From positions 1,853,501-1,917,500 of the forward strand of contig CP051243.1 of NCBI GenBank assembly GCA_017795025.1: a stretch of DNA of 64,000 nt, in the 5' to 3' direction. The notes under the pieces are model-generated. The model made no database searches. It saw only the letters and a list, made by a program, of their open reading frames with translations, and was not told the origin of the DNA. This stretch comes from Flavobacteriales bacterium. GTDB taxonomy: Bacteria > Bacteroidota > Bacteroidia > Flavobacteriales > Schleiferiaceae. The translations under genes and the position numbers were made by a program. The number at the start of each line of letters is the position of its first letter. The first letter of the stretch is position 1. Below are positions 50,484-59,514 of this stretch, piece by piece.

Positions 50484-51974
50484 TTAGATATTCATAAGGG
50501 ATCTGAGTTTTTGATAGGCTTCTCCCACTGGAGCATCGATTTCGGTCATTTGAAAGGAAACAGTTTTTGAACCCGATTCAGGTGGCTTAATGCCTGACAA
50601 GTCTACTTTCGAATAATAAAGTTTGGAGAACTCCACGGTAAGCACAAAGGCCTCTCCACTTAGAGGTACAGGACAAAGGCGCCCCGGCCCCACTGCAAGT
50701 GAGGTATTTTGCTCCATGAACAGTAGGCTTAGCGGACTATAAAGGGTGTCGCCATCGCGATTCCTTACCGCAATAGGAGCGATGATTTGATTAGTCTCTC
50801 GCCAAATCTTATCACAATTAAAAGTTCCAAATTCATTGAGCCTAAAATTCCTTACCAGGCTTGATTGCTTATTGATATCGGTTAAACGAATTCGGTTTAA
50901 GGCCTTTTTTTGGGCATCTAAGGTTTTTAGATCAGCGAGATTTTGACCATTCGCATCTGCCCGAGCAACTCGCTTGGCCATTGCTAGTCTCAATCGTTCA
51001 GCCTCACGCTCCGCCATAGCCTTTTCAAGTGCAGCCAACTCCTCTTGTCTCAGTTTCTTTAATCTTTGCTTCTCCCTCTCGTAAGTTAGGAGAGCGGTTT
51101 CATAATCTTGACCTTCATAAACAGGGCGCACGAGGTAGGCGACCTCCCGCTGACTATTGCTAAAGACTAGCTTAAAAATCCCTTTTCGCCGGGTTCTTCT
51201 AACTTCTGCCCAGTCCCAGTTTACTAAGGCATGTACTTCGCGGTAAACGGTATCCTCCTCCAATAACTCAAACTTGGTATTATCAAAAATTCGCAACTCG
51301 GCTACTTTGGCCTCTTCTGGAACTTCGACTTCAATCTTTAAGCGATCTGGATTGGCTCTTTTGGGTTTCGGTAAGGACGCTGCTGCAATAGAGTCGAAAG
51401 CTTCAAAAGCACTCAGTGAATCTGTAGCTGGCTCTACTCTTAAACGCACTTGTTCCTCTAAGCTTGGTCGAGTGCCTTCTATAGCCCAAGTTTGATTAAG
51501 GCTGTCGTAAGTATATAAATTGAAATCTTTAGCGCTACTAAGGGCTGGTAGGCTAACCGAAAGGCGAGCCCCCTCCTTTAAAAACACCTCGCTTCCATTT
51601 TGAAAGGCCCTTAATTGAAGCATCCCATCCGATTGAAGCATATACTGGGTGCCCGCCGAGTCGTAATTCATATTAATGCCGGCAATGGCAAAATCAAGCG
51701 CATCCAGATACTGGGTGCAATGCACCTTAACGGAACCGCTAATCTTGTTACCCTTAGCATCTACTATGGCTGCCGCTGGAATTTGTACTTCGGCCCCTAA
51801 AGTAAAATTGAGGGTAGCACCGGAGTCGGCATTAAAACTTAGGATTTCCCGAGGAACCTCGAGGCCCGCCATTAATGGCTTTACAAGATTAGGGGATTCT
51901 GGTTTTTCGGATTGACAGCCAGCGAGACCCCACAAGAGGATGCCGCACAGGCCTAGCGATTGGAAGGTTTTCAT
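50484..51974 (-). CDS. large lipoprotein with central charged coiled coil
   Basis: About 496 residues from the Met of MKTFQSLGLCGILLWGLAGC (lipobox LAGC); an in-frame extension of 22 residues upstream is less likely. The mature part has a beta-rich region (KGNKISGSVKVHCTQYLDAL, GMLQLRAFQNGSEVFLKEGA) and, in the second half, a highly charged helical stretch (REKQRLKKLRQEELAALEKA, EREAERLRLAMAKRVARADA) that should form a coiled coil. No domain was recognised, though the first part resembles beta-sandwich surface lipoproteins. Probably an outer-membrane-anchored protein. Confidence 0.65.
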   Translation of the reverse strand: MKTFQSLGLCGILLWGLAGCQSEKPESPNLVKPLMAGLEVPREILSFNADSGATLNFTLGAEVQIPAAAIVDAKGNKISGSVKVHCTQYLDALDFAIAGINMNYDSAGTQYMLQSDGMLQLRAFQNGSEVFLKEGARLSVSLPALSSAKDFNLYTYDSLNQTWAIEGTRPSLEEQVRLRVEPATDSLSAFEAFDSIAAASLPKPKRANPDRLKIEVEVPEEAKVAELRIFDNTKFELLEEDTVYREVHALVNWDWAEVRRTRRKGIFKLVFSNSQREVAYLVRPVYEGQDYETALLTYEREKQRLKKLRQEELAALEKAMAEREAERLRLAMAKRVARADANGQNLADLKTLDAQKKALNRIRLTDINKQSSLVRNFRLNEFGTFNCDKIWRETNQIIAPIAVRNRDGDTLYSPLSLLFMEQNTSLAVGPGRLCPVPLSGEAFVLTVEFSKLYYSKVDLSGIKPPESGSKTVSFQMTEIDAPVGEAYQKLRSLMNI

Positions 51975-52058
51975 AAAGTAAATTGAGATTACCTTAAGGA
52001 AACGAAATGCCAGGCCTATTATTCTTGGCCTTTTTGGCAATTGATAAAGGGGCTTTAA

Positions 52059-52751
52059 TTAGGGACGGCCTTTCTTCTTAATACAGCGGAGGTAATGTCC
52101 GGCATATTTAGGACTGGTAACATCTAAATCCAATTGCATTCCGGCGTAATGCTGACGAAGATACCAAGCGTTTTGGCGATCTGGCGCATTATAACCTGCA
52201 CTGCCCGTCCACCAGCTCACCACGGTTCCCATGCCCACAAACTGAACCATGCCATTTTCAAAGGCGACTAACTCCCCGCTTGGCAGGGCATTAAAGCCAT
52301 GTTGATCTTGCCTCGACTCAAATGCATGCTGCTTATTCGCCCATAGGCCATCTCCATCTTTTTGATTCCCCCTACTGCGCAGGCTGTAGGCGATAAGCGG
52401 ATCTTGCTTATAGAGCTCCTTTATCACCTTAAGCTTTGGAATTGTCCAACCTTCGGGGGCCAATGCTCTACGGTCGCGAATAGCGTATTGATTGTAAATA
52501 CAGCCATGAAGGACACCATTCTCAGGATCGAAATCGTAATAGGTATAAGCGGGACGCTCATTTTCGATGGCGGCAATCCATTCTTCAGCATTCCAGCAAT
52601 ACTTCAGGGGATCACCATTTCGGAAGGCAGTAACCCCTAAATTTTCGGTCATCCACTCTCGCGCTCCAATCGCCACTGCCTCAGGTTTTGCATCCGGCTT
52701 AGAGGCCGAAATCAAAAAACTCAACCCTAAGAATAAAAGTGGTTTTCTCAT
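52059..52751 (-). CDS. FISUMP-domain exported protein (paralogue 1)
   Basis: About 230 residues from MRKPLLFLGLSFLISASKPD (signal peptide). The rest is a fibrobacter-succinogenes-major-paralogue (FISUMP) domain: AIGAREWMTENLGVTAFRNG, AYTYYDFDPENGVLHGCIYN, ALAPEGWTIPKLKVIKELYK, and the end AGHYLRCIKKK. FISUMP proteins are surface or secreted and of unclear function. It is paralogous to the gene directly upstream at 52825. It has no lipobox, unlike that paralogue. Confidence 0.8.
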   Translation of the reverse strand: MRKPLLFLGLSFLISASKPDAKPEAVAIGAREWMTENLGVTAFRNGDPLKYCWNAEEWIAAIENERPAYTYYDFDPENGVLHGCIYNQYAIRDRRALAPEGWTIPKLKVIKELYKQDPLIAYSLRSRGNQKDGDGLWANKQHAFESRQDQHGFNALPSGELVAFENGMVQFVGMGTVVSWWTGSAGYNAPDRQNAWYLRQHYAGMQLDLDVTSPKYAGHYLRCIKKKGRP

Positions 52752-52824
52752 CGAAAGCATGAATTGAAAAATAAAGCTATCGTTTTTTACTTAGCTAAGC
52801 AATTATCAATCAAAAGATTAGAAC

Positions 52825-53526
52825 TTAGTCTTTGATTAACCGAATATAATGACCAGCCGCGCCACCGATACGCGCGCCAGCTAATCCACCGTGGAATACA
52901 CCATGATTTACCTGGTAGATATTCCAAAACCTTAAGGCTCCCGAGGGACCTTCTTCGGTTTGAGTCCACCATGCAATAAGCTGGTTTAGGCCGTTAAAAT
53001 TAATTTGTTCTAAAGGCTCCAAATAAGTCGGTACTTCACCGGCAGGATAGGCATGAAAACCTAAACTATCCTGCTGCTCCTTAAATCCGTAACTTATATA
53101 AGGCCAAGGACCACTTTCCTCAGGCTGATTACCTCTTACACTAAGGTAAAGTGGCTGCAAGGGATGCGCTTCAAAAAGTAATTGTACATCTTCCTGCTTT
53201 GGAACGCGCCAACCAAAGGGAGCGATAGAGCGACTATCTTTAATCACCCATTCATTATAAATTGCTCCATGCCTTTGTGCAAAGGCCTCATCAAAGTTAT
53301 AGTAAACCATGGCGGGCTCTTGGTTTTGATGGGCTTCTATCCAATCCTTATGGCTTTGGCATAAGCGAATACTGTCTCCATTTGTAAAGTTGCGCCGATT
53401 AAGATTATGAGTCATCCAAACCTGCGGCCCAATTTGGACTTCGTTAGGATTACCCTCTTTCTTAGGGTCGGTTTTGCAGCCGAAATTTAGCAGCCCGACC
53501 AGTAAAAGCCCAAGGTATTTATCCAT
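52825..53526 (-). CDS. FISUMP-domain lipoprotein (paralogue 2)
   Basis: A 233-residue protein with a lipoprotein signal (LGLLLVGLLNFGC, lipobox NFGC near 17) and a FISUMP domain: VQIGPQVWMTHNLNRRNFTN, AMVYYNFDEAFAQRHGAIYN, SIAPFGWRVPKQEDVQLLFE, and a C-terminal GGAAGHYIRLIKD. The overall plan, lengths and spacing match the gene at 52059, so the two arose by tandem duplication. The lipid anchor places it on a membrane; function unknown. Confidence 0.82.
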   Translation of the reverse strand: MDKYLGLLLVGLLNFGCKTDPKKEGNPNEVQIGPQVWMTHNLNRRNFTNGDSIRLCQSHKDWIEAHQNQEPAMVYYNFDEAFAQRHGAIYNEWVIKDSRSIAPFGWRVPKQEDVQLLFEAHPLQPLYLSVRGNQPEESGPWPYISYGFKEQQDSLGFHAYPAGEVPTYLEPLEQINFNGLNQLIAWWTQTEEGPSGALRFWNIYQVNHGVFHGGLAGARIGGAAGHYIRLIKD

Positions 53527-53535
53527 CCCAATCTG

Positions 53536-53832
53536 CTAATCGTCTACAATTTCTCCCTCAATATCAATAGCTTGAGCATCATCCATTCGTTGCTTGGCCT
53601 TCCGCATTTTCGTCTCCAAAAGTCGTGGCATGATTACAATCATGAATAAGCCCGCCAAATTAAGCGGAATGTAAAACCACAAGGAGAAAGGCACCCACCA
53701 GCTAAGGGACCAGAAATACCAATATAGTACTGCGGCAATAGCCGTTCTTATGAGGTAACCAATCAGCTTTTTACGCTGATACTGCTTATTCATTATGGGT
53801 TGTGCTCGAAACTGCTCTTCTAGTGAGGCCAT
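53536..53832 (-). CDS. small two-helix membrane protein
   Basis: A 98-residue protein starting MASLEEQFRAQPIMNKQYQR with two hydrophobic helices (GYLIRTAIAAVLYWYFWSLS and SLWFYIPLNLAGLFMIVIMP) and a short acidic tail (DAQAIDIEGEIVDD). The start codon follows the T9SS endonuclease stop by a TGATG one-base overlap, so the two are cotranslated. No family recognised. It ends 9 bp before the FISUMP paralogue 2 start. Confidence 0.72.
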   Translation of the reverse strand: MASLEEQFRAQPIMNKQYQRKKLIGYLIRTAIAAVLYWYFWSLSWWVPFSLWFYIPLNLAGLFMIVIMPRLLETKMRKAKQRMDDAQAIDIEGEIVDD

Positions 53833-55421
53833 CAATTAAGGATAATCCGTTGGAAATAGGTAAAGGATTGCTCTTTCAGTTCCACTCGCCAGGTATACAA
53901 TCCTTTAGGCAAGAAACTTAAGTCGATCTGGGTATGAGGCTCAATCACCCATTCCTTACCCGAAGCATCAATTAAGTGTAAGCTTTTAATAAGCTCCGGA
54001 TGATCAATATTTACACTTCCCTCACTCGGATTGGGATAAATATCGGCCAGGCTAATATCAGCTTCCGTTAAGCTTAAACCCGGTCCTGAAACAATAGGTA
54101 CTACTACGGTATTACCGAACACCTCGTAGCTTAATTGAGCATTATACTGCTGACCGGTTTCAAACTCAATTTCTAAATCAAAATAGTCCCCTTGGTCCAA
54201 ACTAAGCGAATTAGGGTTTCCTTGCTTGAAACTAAGATTGGGGTCGCTCAAACTAAAATTTGTGGCATTCGCGGTGGTCGAGCCGCTGCCATAAAGCACA
54301 AAGTGAAAGGTTCTTAAACCCGAATTCCCTTGGGCCAAAAAGATGGTATCATCAGAATGATAGAGTGCGTCCACATCCGTGGCCTGGGCGGTGCCGTCGA
54401 TATCACTTATGCGTTCGATAAACTGGGGGTAATCAACAAAGGGATTACGATTATTCTGGAGATTGAAAATCGCCACATTTCGGGCACGTTCATCGGCGGT
54501 TGGTGGGTATTGCTCATGCCATTGACGTAAAATGCTTTCCTGTCCTGAAAAGTGATTGGAGTAATCCTGATAGCGAATAACGAAATACATCATGGCGCGC
54601 GCAACCGCCCCTTTATGGACATTACGGGGTTCAAATTTACCCCCACCAGATTTTGAGCCCCCTTGAGACCAAGAAGCGGTACTTACCACTCCAAAGGGAT
54701 CATTTCCACGACGGCTATTAGCGGTAACATCGGTTGGGAATAAGTGGTGAATATCGCTTCGCATCGGAACATTCGAATTGAAAAACCCTTGTGGAAAGGT
54801 ATGCTCACAGTTAAAGCTATTGGTATTGGCCCCGGCTCTGGTATTAAACGTGGCGGTGCGGCCGGTGTATACGCATTCTACCTGTCCGCCATTATTATCA
54901 ATACTAGCATACATTTGATCACGGGCACCGGTGTACCCCAAGTCATTATAGCCAAGCGCCAATCGGCTGCTTAAAGCTGTTTTTAAAGCTTCCTGAGATT
55001 TATTCTCGGTAACGCTGTAATAGGATTTAGAATAGGTTCCTTGTCCCGTTAAGCCCACTGCAGTGTGGCCAAATCCGCTGCTGCTGATAAAAACCAAAGC
55101 CTGTTGGTGCAAGATATTATGTTCGGGTAAGAAGCTCACACTTAAACTAAAAGTGTCGGCCGGCAGAACGGTAAAAACGGAATCGCTTACCGAGAAAACC
55201 TTATCGCCGTAAATCGAAAAACGATCCACCCCCACGATTTGAATAGGATAACTGTTGGGATTGTACAGTCGTAAGGTTTGGGTGCTCGCCTGTAATTCAT
55301 CTGTGGCGCTAAAGGTTAAGTCTCCATCAAGACTAATCAAGCTCTGAGCAGAAAGGCCAAAACCCAAGCCAAGTAGCAAGGCAGAGACTGACCAAAATTT
55401 ATTTATTGTAAAGTATTTCAT
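53832..55421 (-). CDS. secreted endonuclease I with T9SS sorting domain
   Basis: About 529 residues from MKYFTINKFWSVSALLLGLG (signal peptide ending near SAQS). A beta domain comes first (YPIQIVGVDRFSIYGDKVFS), then an endonuclease I (Endonuclease_1/HNH-like, NucA/EndA type) core: NCEHTFPQGFFNSNVPMRSD, IHHLFPTDVTANSRRGNDPF and GAVARAMMYFVIRYQDYSNH. The last 70 residues are a Por/T9SS sorting domain (LADIYPNPSEGSVNIDHPEL, LPKGLYTWRVELKEQSF). It should degrade extracellular nucleic acid. The start overlaps the lipoprotein gene by 23 bp. Confidence 0.9.
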   Translation of the reverse strand: MKYFTINKFWSVSALLLGLGFGLSAQSLISLDGDLTFSATDELQASTQTLRLYNPNSYPIQIVGVDRFSIYGDKVFSVSDSVFTVLPADTFSLSVSFLPEHNILHQQALVFISSSGFGHTAVGLTGQGTYSKSYYSVTENKSQEALKTALSSRLALGYNDLGYTGARDQMYASIDNNGGQVECVYTGRTATFNTRAGANTNSFNCEHTFPQGFFNSNVPMRSDIHHLFPTDVTANSRRGNDPFGVVSTASWSQGGSKSGGGKFEPRNVHKGAVARAMMYFVIRYQDYSNHFSGQESILRQWHEQYPPTADERARNVAIFNLQNNRNPFVDYPQFIERISDIDGTAQATDVDALYHSDDTIFLAQGNSGLRTFHFVLYGSGSTTANATNFSLSDPNLSFKQGNPNSLSLDQGDYFDLEIEFETGQQYNAQLSYEVFGNTVVVPIVSGPGLSLTEADISLADIYPNPSEGSVNIDHPELIKSLHLIDASGKEWVIEPHTQIDLSFLPKGLYTWRVELKEQSFTYFQRIILN

Positions 55422-56676
55422 AATCCAAAAGCCGGTTTGTACTTGAGGCCGCAAATTGCAGATTATTATTGAGAAGGAGTTGTTGTACGATGTTCCCTTT
55501 TTGCAGAAAAAGCGCCTGATCTGTTTTACGCTTCTGGAAGTTCTCAAACTTAGCAGGGTCAATAGTTATCGTATTCAAATTATTGAAAAAGGCATATCGC
55601 TGTAGGCCTTCGGAGGTGGCATACACTACCTCACTTCCATTAAGGTGAGCGATATCGAAGACCGAATCTGCGATAAAGGTTTCCTCTGTACCGAAAAGCC
55701 CTGCATTTACCTCCCAGTAATTGAGCGTCCAAATCCCCGTATTGGCCTGGTAAAGAATAATCGCCAATTCATCTTCGCTCAGCGCCGTCATTTGAGGATA
55801 GAGACCTTGCAAAGGCCTGGAATACAATTCGAATAAGGCTTGGTTGTAAATTGAAGCCTGCGCTGAAGACCCATCTGCGAAAGCGCCTATTGTAGCTGGG
55901 TTTTGATCAACAAGACAAGCCTCCCGGCTAAAGTACACTTGTCCGCTTTGCCCATGGAATGCAGAGGCATCCACAATCCCAGACTCTAAATAAAGCGTGT
56001 TGCCATCCATTTGAAAAAGGTATAAGCCGTGCTCCGTTTTCAAGGTCGTGCTGTAGGATTTCCGGTTCGCTCCGAGGGGGGGCGGAATACTTGCGACTAG
56101 GCGAAAATCTTTAAGGTGACGTATCTCCACCCCTTCATCTTGCATTGAGGCTAAGTAAATTAAGGAGTCCCGCGGATCAATTTTCAGGACATCGAAGCGC
56201 TTATTTAAAGGAAAGGATCGACTCAAGTTCCCTGCATTATCCCAAAATTCTAGGGCCTGATTGCTTAGCAGGGCGATACCGATTTGTTGTAGGCTTAAGC
56301 CAGAGTAGGTAAAGGGCCGAATAAGGCTATTGCCAACCCCGTTTTTAAAAACTTGAATACGCAAATCATAGCTGCCACTCTCCAAGTATCGATCGGCAAA
56401 AATGAGTTCCGCTTCAAAGTAGTCGCCCTCTCGAAATAAGGGGTTAAATTCTGTAGGGATTACCCGGCTACCGTCCAAAATATTGATGCGATACTGATCA
56501 ATTTCTGATGCCTCGAAAGTTAAAATTAGGGTATCACCATAGTTCACTTGGGCCTTGTTACCTTGTAAGGCGTCTATTTCTGGATAAATTGTTTCTTCTT
56601 CCTCACAGGCCTGAATGCCAAGCATCAAAAAAAGGATTAGAAATGTTGATGGAAAAAATGGTTTAAAGCGTCGCAC
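55399..56676 (-). CDS. exported lipoprotein of unknown function, beta-propeller-like
   Basis: A 425-residue protein starting at a GTG and carrying a lipoprotein signal (TFLILFLMLGIQAC, lipobox IQAC near 24). The acidic EEEET after the Cys is the kind of tail seen on surface-exposed Bacteroidota lipoproteins. The mature part is repetitive beta sequence (LAIILYQANTGIWTLNYWEV, YATSEGLQRYAFFNNLNTIT), perhaps a propeller. It has no recognised domain. It is divergent from dnaB and its 3-prime end overlaps the endonuclease start, so they form one operon. Confidence 0.65.
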   Translation of the reverse strand: MRRFKPFFPSTFLILFLMLGIQACEEEETIYPEIDALQGNKAQVNYGDTLILTFEASEIDQYRINILDGSRVIPTEFNPLFREGDYFEAELIFADRYLESGSYDLRIQVFKNGVGNSLIRPFTYSGLSLQQIGIALLSNQALEFWDNAGNLSRSFPLNKRFDVLKIDPRDSLIYLASMQDEGVEIRHLKDFRLVASIPPPLGANRKSYSTTLKTEHGLYLFQMDGNTLYLESGIVDASAFHGQSGQVYFSREACLVDQNPATIGAFADGSSAQASIYNQALFELYSRPLQGLYPQMTALSEDELAIILYQANTGIWTLNYWEVNAGLFGTEETFIADSVFDIAHLNGSEVVYATSEGLQRYAFFNNLNTITIDPAKFENFQKRKTDQALFLQKGNIVQQLLLNNNLQFAASSTNRLLDYEILYNK

Positions 56677-56682
56677 AATCTT

Positions 56683-56690
56683 TATTTTTG
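56683..56690 (+). promoter_or_regulatory. -7 element of dnaB (TATTTTTG)
   Basis: TATTTTTG matches TAnnTTTG and lies 39 bp before the ATG at 56730. It overlaps an upstream in-frame TTG at 56688, which therefore cannot be the translation start. Confidence 0.5.
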
Positions 56691-56729
56691 GAGGCTCAGC
56701 AGGAAAAACTCAAGGTAGCTAAACTCAAT

Positions 56730-58259
56730 ATGGAGTCGAACAAAAATCCGCAAAATTCTTATAACCCTCAACGTAAGCAATCCGTTGTTTCCTTAGACCA
56801 AGGACGAATTCCTCCCCAAGTGGTGGGTTTTGAGGAGGCAGTTTTAGGCGCGGTACTCATTGATAACAGTGCTATTAATGCGGTGATTGACATTCTTAGT
56901 CCGGAGAGTTTTTACAAAACCCAACATGGCTTAATATTTAAAACGGTAAAAGAGCTTTTTGGACGCTCCGAACCGGTAGACATACTTACCGTTGCCAATG
57001 AATTGCGCAGCAATGGCGAGTTAGAAGCCGCTGGTGGCGAACACTACCTGATTGAACTCAGTAATAAAGTTTCCTCCTCGGCGCATTCCGAATATCATGC
57101 TCGGATCATTGTGCAAAAGCACATTCAGCGCGAGATGATTAAGGTGGCCAGCAATATCATTGACAAGAGTTTTGATGAAACTACTGATGTTTTCGACCTG
57201 CTCGATGAGGCGGAGCAAGACTTGTTTGAGGTGGCCCATAGTAACATCGTTAAGAATTACGAGAGTGCTCGAGACCTTATTAAAGAGGCCATTAATCGCA
57301 TTGAAGAGATTTCTAAAAAGGAGGGTCTGAGTGGCGTTCCCAGTGGCTTTACTGAGGTAGATCGAATTACTGCGGGCTGGCAACCTTCGGATTTAGTAAT
57401 TCTAGCCGCCCGTCCCGGTATGGGTAAAACGGCCTTTGTACTGAGCATGGCTCGAAACATGGTAATCGACCATAAAACGCCGGTAGCGGTATTTTCTCTG
57501 GAGATGGCTGCGGTTCAGCTTATCACTCGTCTGATTTCGAGTGAAACGGGCTTGAGTTCGGAGAAATTGAGGAAAGGTACTCTGAATGATGCGGAATGGC
57601 AGCAATTATTAACTAAGGTGCGTGCCTTGGAAAATGCTCCTTTGTTTATTGATGATACTCCGGCCCTTTCGGTTTTTGATTTACGGGCTAAATGCCGCAG
57701 GTTGGTTGCGCAACACGGGGTGGGCATGGTTATTATTGACTATTTACAATTAATGACTGTCGGTGGGCAAAAAAGCCAAGGCGGAAACCGGGAACAAGAA
57801 ATCTCCACCATTTCGCGCTCCTTAAAAAGTATAGCCAAAGAACTGAATGTACCGGTAATTGCGCTATCTCAGTTAAGTCGTGCCGTAGAGTCGCGTGCCG
57901 GAGATAAACGTCCCCAACTTTCCGACCTTAGGGAATCGGGTGCGATTGAGCAGGATGCGGATATTGTATGCTTCATCTACCGCCCCGAATACTACGATAT
58001 TGAAACCTTCCGTGATGGTGATCCCGCCGAAGGGAAAGCCGAATTGATTATCGCGAAACACCGTAATGGTAGTTTGGCGGATGTTCGCTTGCGTTTTGAA
58101 GGCGCTATGGCTAAGTTTTCCGACTTAGAAGAAATGAGCGATGGACCCTTAGTTTTAGAATCTAAGCTCAACAGTGATCAGTTCTTATCCGGAGGGGATA
58201 ACTTTGGGGGAAATGATGATTTCGGAAATGATGCCAATGATGATGAAATGCCATTCTAA
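56730..58259 (+). CDS. dnaB: replicative DNA helicase
   Basis: Unwinds DNA at the replication fork as a hexamer. About 509 residues from the Met of MESNKNPQNSYNPQRKQSVV. The N-terminal collar (AVLGAVLIDNSAINAVIDIL) is followed by a RecA-type motor with Walker A (AARPGMGKTAFVLSMARN), Walker B (VGMVIIDYLQLMTVGG), the Arg-finger region and the C-terminal RHRNGSLADVRLRFEGA-type end (AKHRNGSLADVRLRFEG). The tail GGDNFGGNDDFGNDANDDEM is acidic low-complexity and may bind other replication proteins. A 17-bp overlap links it to the ThuA-like gene. Confidence 0.95.
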   Translation: MESNKNPQNSYNPQRKQSVVSLDQGRIPPQVVGFEEAVLGAVLIDNSAINAVIDILSPESFYKTQHGLIFKTVKELFGRSEPVDILTVANELRSNGELEAAGGEHYLIELSNKVSSSAHSEYHARIIVQKHIQREMIKVASNIIDKSFDETTDVFDLLDEAEQDLFEVAHSNIVKNYESARDLIKEAINRIEEISKKEGLSGVPSGFTEVDRITAGWQPSDLVILAARPGMGKTAFVLSMARNMVIDHKTPVAVFSLEMAAVQLITRLISSETGLSSEKLRKGTLNDAEWQQLLTKVRALENAPLFIDDTPALSVFDLRAKCRRLVAQHGVGMVIIDYLQLMTVGGQKSQGGNREQEISTISRSLKSIAKELNVPVIALSQLSRAVESRAGDKRPQLSDLRESGAIEQDADIVCFIYRPEYYDIETFRDGDPAEGKAELIIAKHRNGSLADVRLRFEGAMAKFSDLEEMSDGPLVLESKLNSDQFLSGGDNFGGNDDFGNDANDDEMPF

Positions 58260-59514
58260 ACTACTTTTTAGCCTTCTATTACTATTGCTCCTCAATGGGT
58301 CGCTTTCGGCGGTTCAGTTGCTTATACCCATGGACACAGATGGCCAAAAAGAACATCTTAAGGCCTATGGCATTGCCTATTTCGCCTTAGAACGAGGGGT
58401 GGAAATTGAGTGGTTACTCAACTACCGTGGAGGAAGCTTTTTAATTCCGTTTGATGAAACCCTAAAACTGGAATGCCGAATTCGCAACGTGAGTTACGAG
58501 GTAATTGGCGATGCCGATGCACAGGCGATAAGGAACGAAATTAGCAGTCCGGCGGTAAATCAATCGATTGTTAAGCTTGAAACGGCGCCCAAAATTGCGG
58601 TTTACTCTCCCAAAAGCAAACTACCTTGGGACGACGCGGTAACAATGGTGCTTACTTATGCTGAAATTCCTTACGATGTTGTTTACGATAAGGAGGTGTT
58701 AAACGACCTCCTTCCAAAATACGATTGGCTGCACCTGCATCATGAAGATTTTACCGGACAATATGGGCGATTTTATGCCGCTTTTCGAAATGCTCCTTGG
58801 TATATTGAACAGAAGCGCGAACAAGAAGCGCTGGCAGCAGAGTTAGGCTTTTCCAAGGTAAGTGAGCTCAAGAGTGCCGTGGCCGAGAAAATTAGAGCTT
58901 ATACCATAGGAGGGGGCTTTTTATTTGCCATGTGCTCCGCAACGGATAGCTACGAAATTGCTTTAGCCGCCTTAGAGGTAGACATTTGCGAACCTATGTT
59001 CGATGGCGATCCAGCAGAGCCTAATTATCAAAACAAACTAAACTTCCATCGTTGTAATGCTTTTGAAAATTTCCGCTTGATTCAAAACCCCACCGTTTAT
59101 GAGTTTAGTGATATTGATGTCACCCAAAATCGTAAGATAAGCGAGGAGCGCGATTACTTTAGCCTTTTTGAATTTTCGGCTAAATGGGACATTGTACCCA
59201 CTATGCTTACGCAGAATCACGTGCGCATCGTAAAGGGCTTTATGGGTCAAACAACAGCCTTTAGAAAGGATTTGATAAAGAGCGATGTATTAATCTTAGG
59301 TGAATTCAAGGCTTTAGGTGAAGCCCGTTACATTCACGGTGAATTAGGCATGGGAACCTGGACGTACTACGGTGGTCACGACCCCGAAGATTATCAGCAT
59401 CGCGTGGGAGATCCTAAAACGGAATTGGAGCTCTATCCTAATTCTCCTGGCTACCGCTTAATTCTGAATAATATTCTCTTTCCAGCGGCTAAGAAGAAAA
59501 ATCAGAAAACCTAG
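58243..59514 (+). CDS. exported ThuA/GATase-like protein (often labelled asparagine synthetase B)
   Basis: About 423 residues from the Met that starts MKCHSKLLFSLLLLLLLNGS, a signal peptide. It starts inside the end of dnaB (17-bp overlap). The family in Bacteroidota is often labelled asparagine synthetase B, but it lacks the N-terminal Cys nucleophile and ATP motifs of that enzyme. Instead, YTIGGGFLFAMCSATDSYEI is like the nucleophile-elbow region of ThuA/glutamine-amidotransferase-like folds, and the C-terminal WTYYGGHDPEDYQHRVGDP fits as well. It is exported, so an ordinary cytosolic synthetase role is unlikely. The biochemical role is not known. Confidence 0.7.
   Translation: MKCHSKLLFSLLLLLLLNGSLSAVQLLIPMDTDGQKEHLKAYGIAYFALERGVEIEWLLNYRGGSFLIPFDETLKLECRIRNVSYEVIGDADAQAIRNEISSPAVNQSIVKLETAPKIAVYSPKSKLPWDDAVTMVLTYAEIPYDVVYDKEVLNDLLPKYDWLHLHHEDFTGQYGRFYAAFRNAPWYIEQKREQEALAAELGFSKVSELKSAVAEKIRAYTIGGGFLFAMCSATDSYEIALAALEVDICEPMFDGDPAEPNYQNKLNFHRCNAFENFRLIQNPTVYEFSDIDVTQNRKISEERDYFSLFEFSAKWDIVPTMLTQNHVRIVKGFMGQTTAFRKDLIKSDVLILGEFKALGEARYIHGELGMGTWTYYGGHDPEDYQHRVGDPKTELELYPNSPGYRLILNNILFPAAKKKNQKT

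Noticed and set aside
56688..56729. TTG start that would add 14 residues to dnaB
   Set aside because: It overlaps the dnaB promoter element TATTTTTG at 56683-56690, so it cannot be transcribed from it; the ATG at 56730 is preferred.
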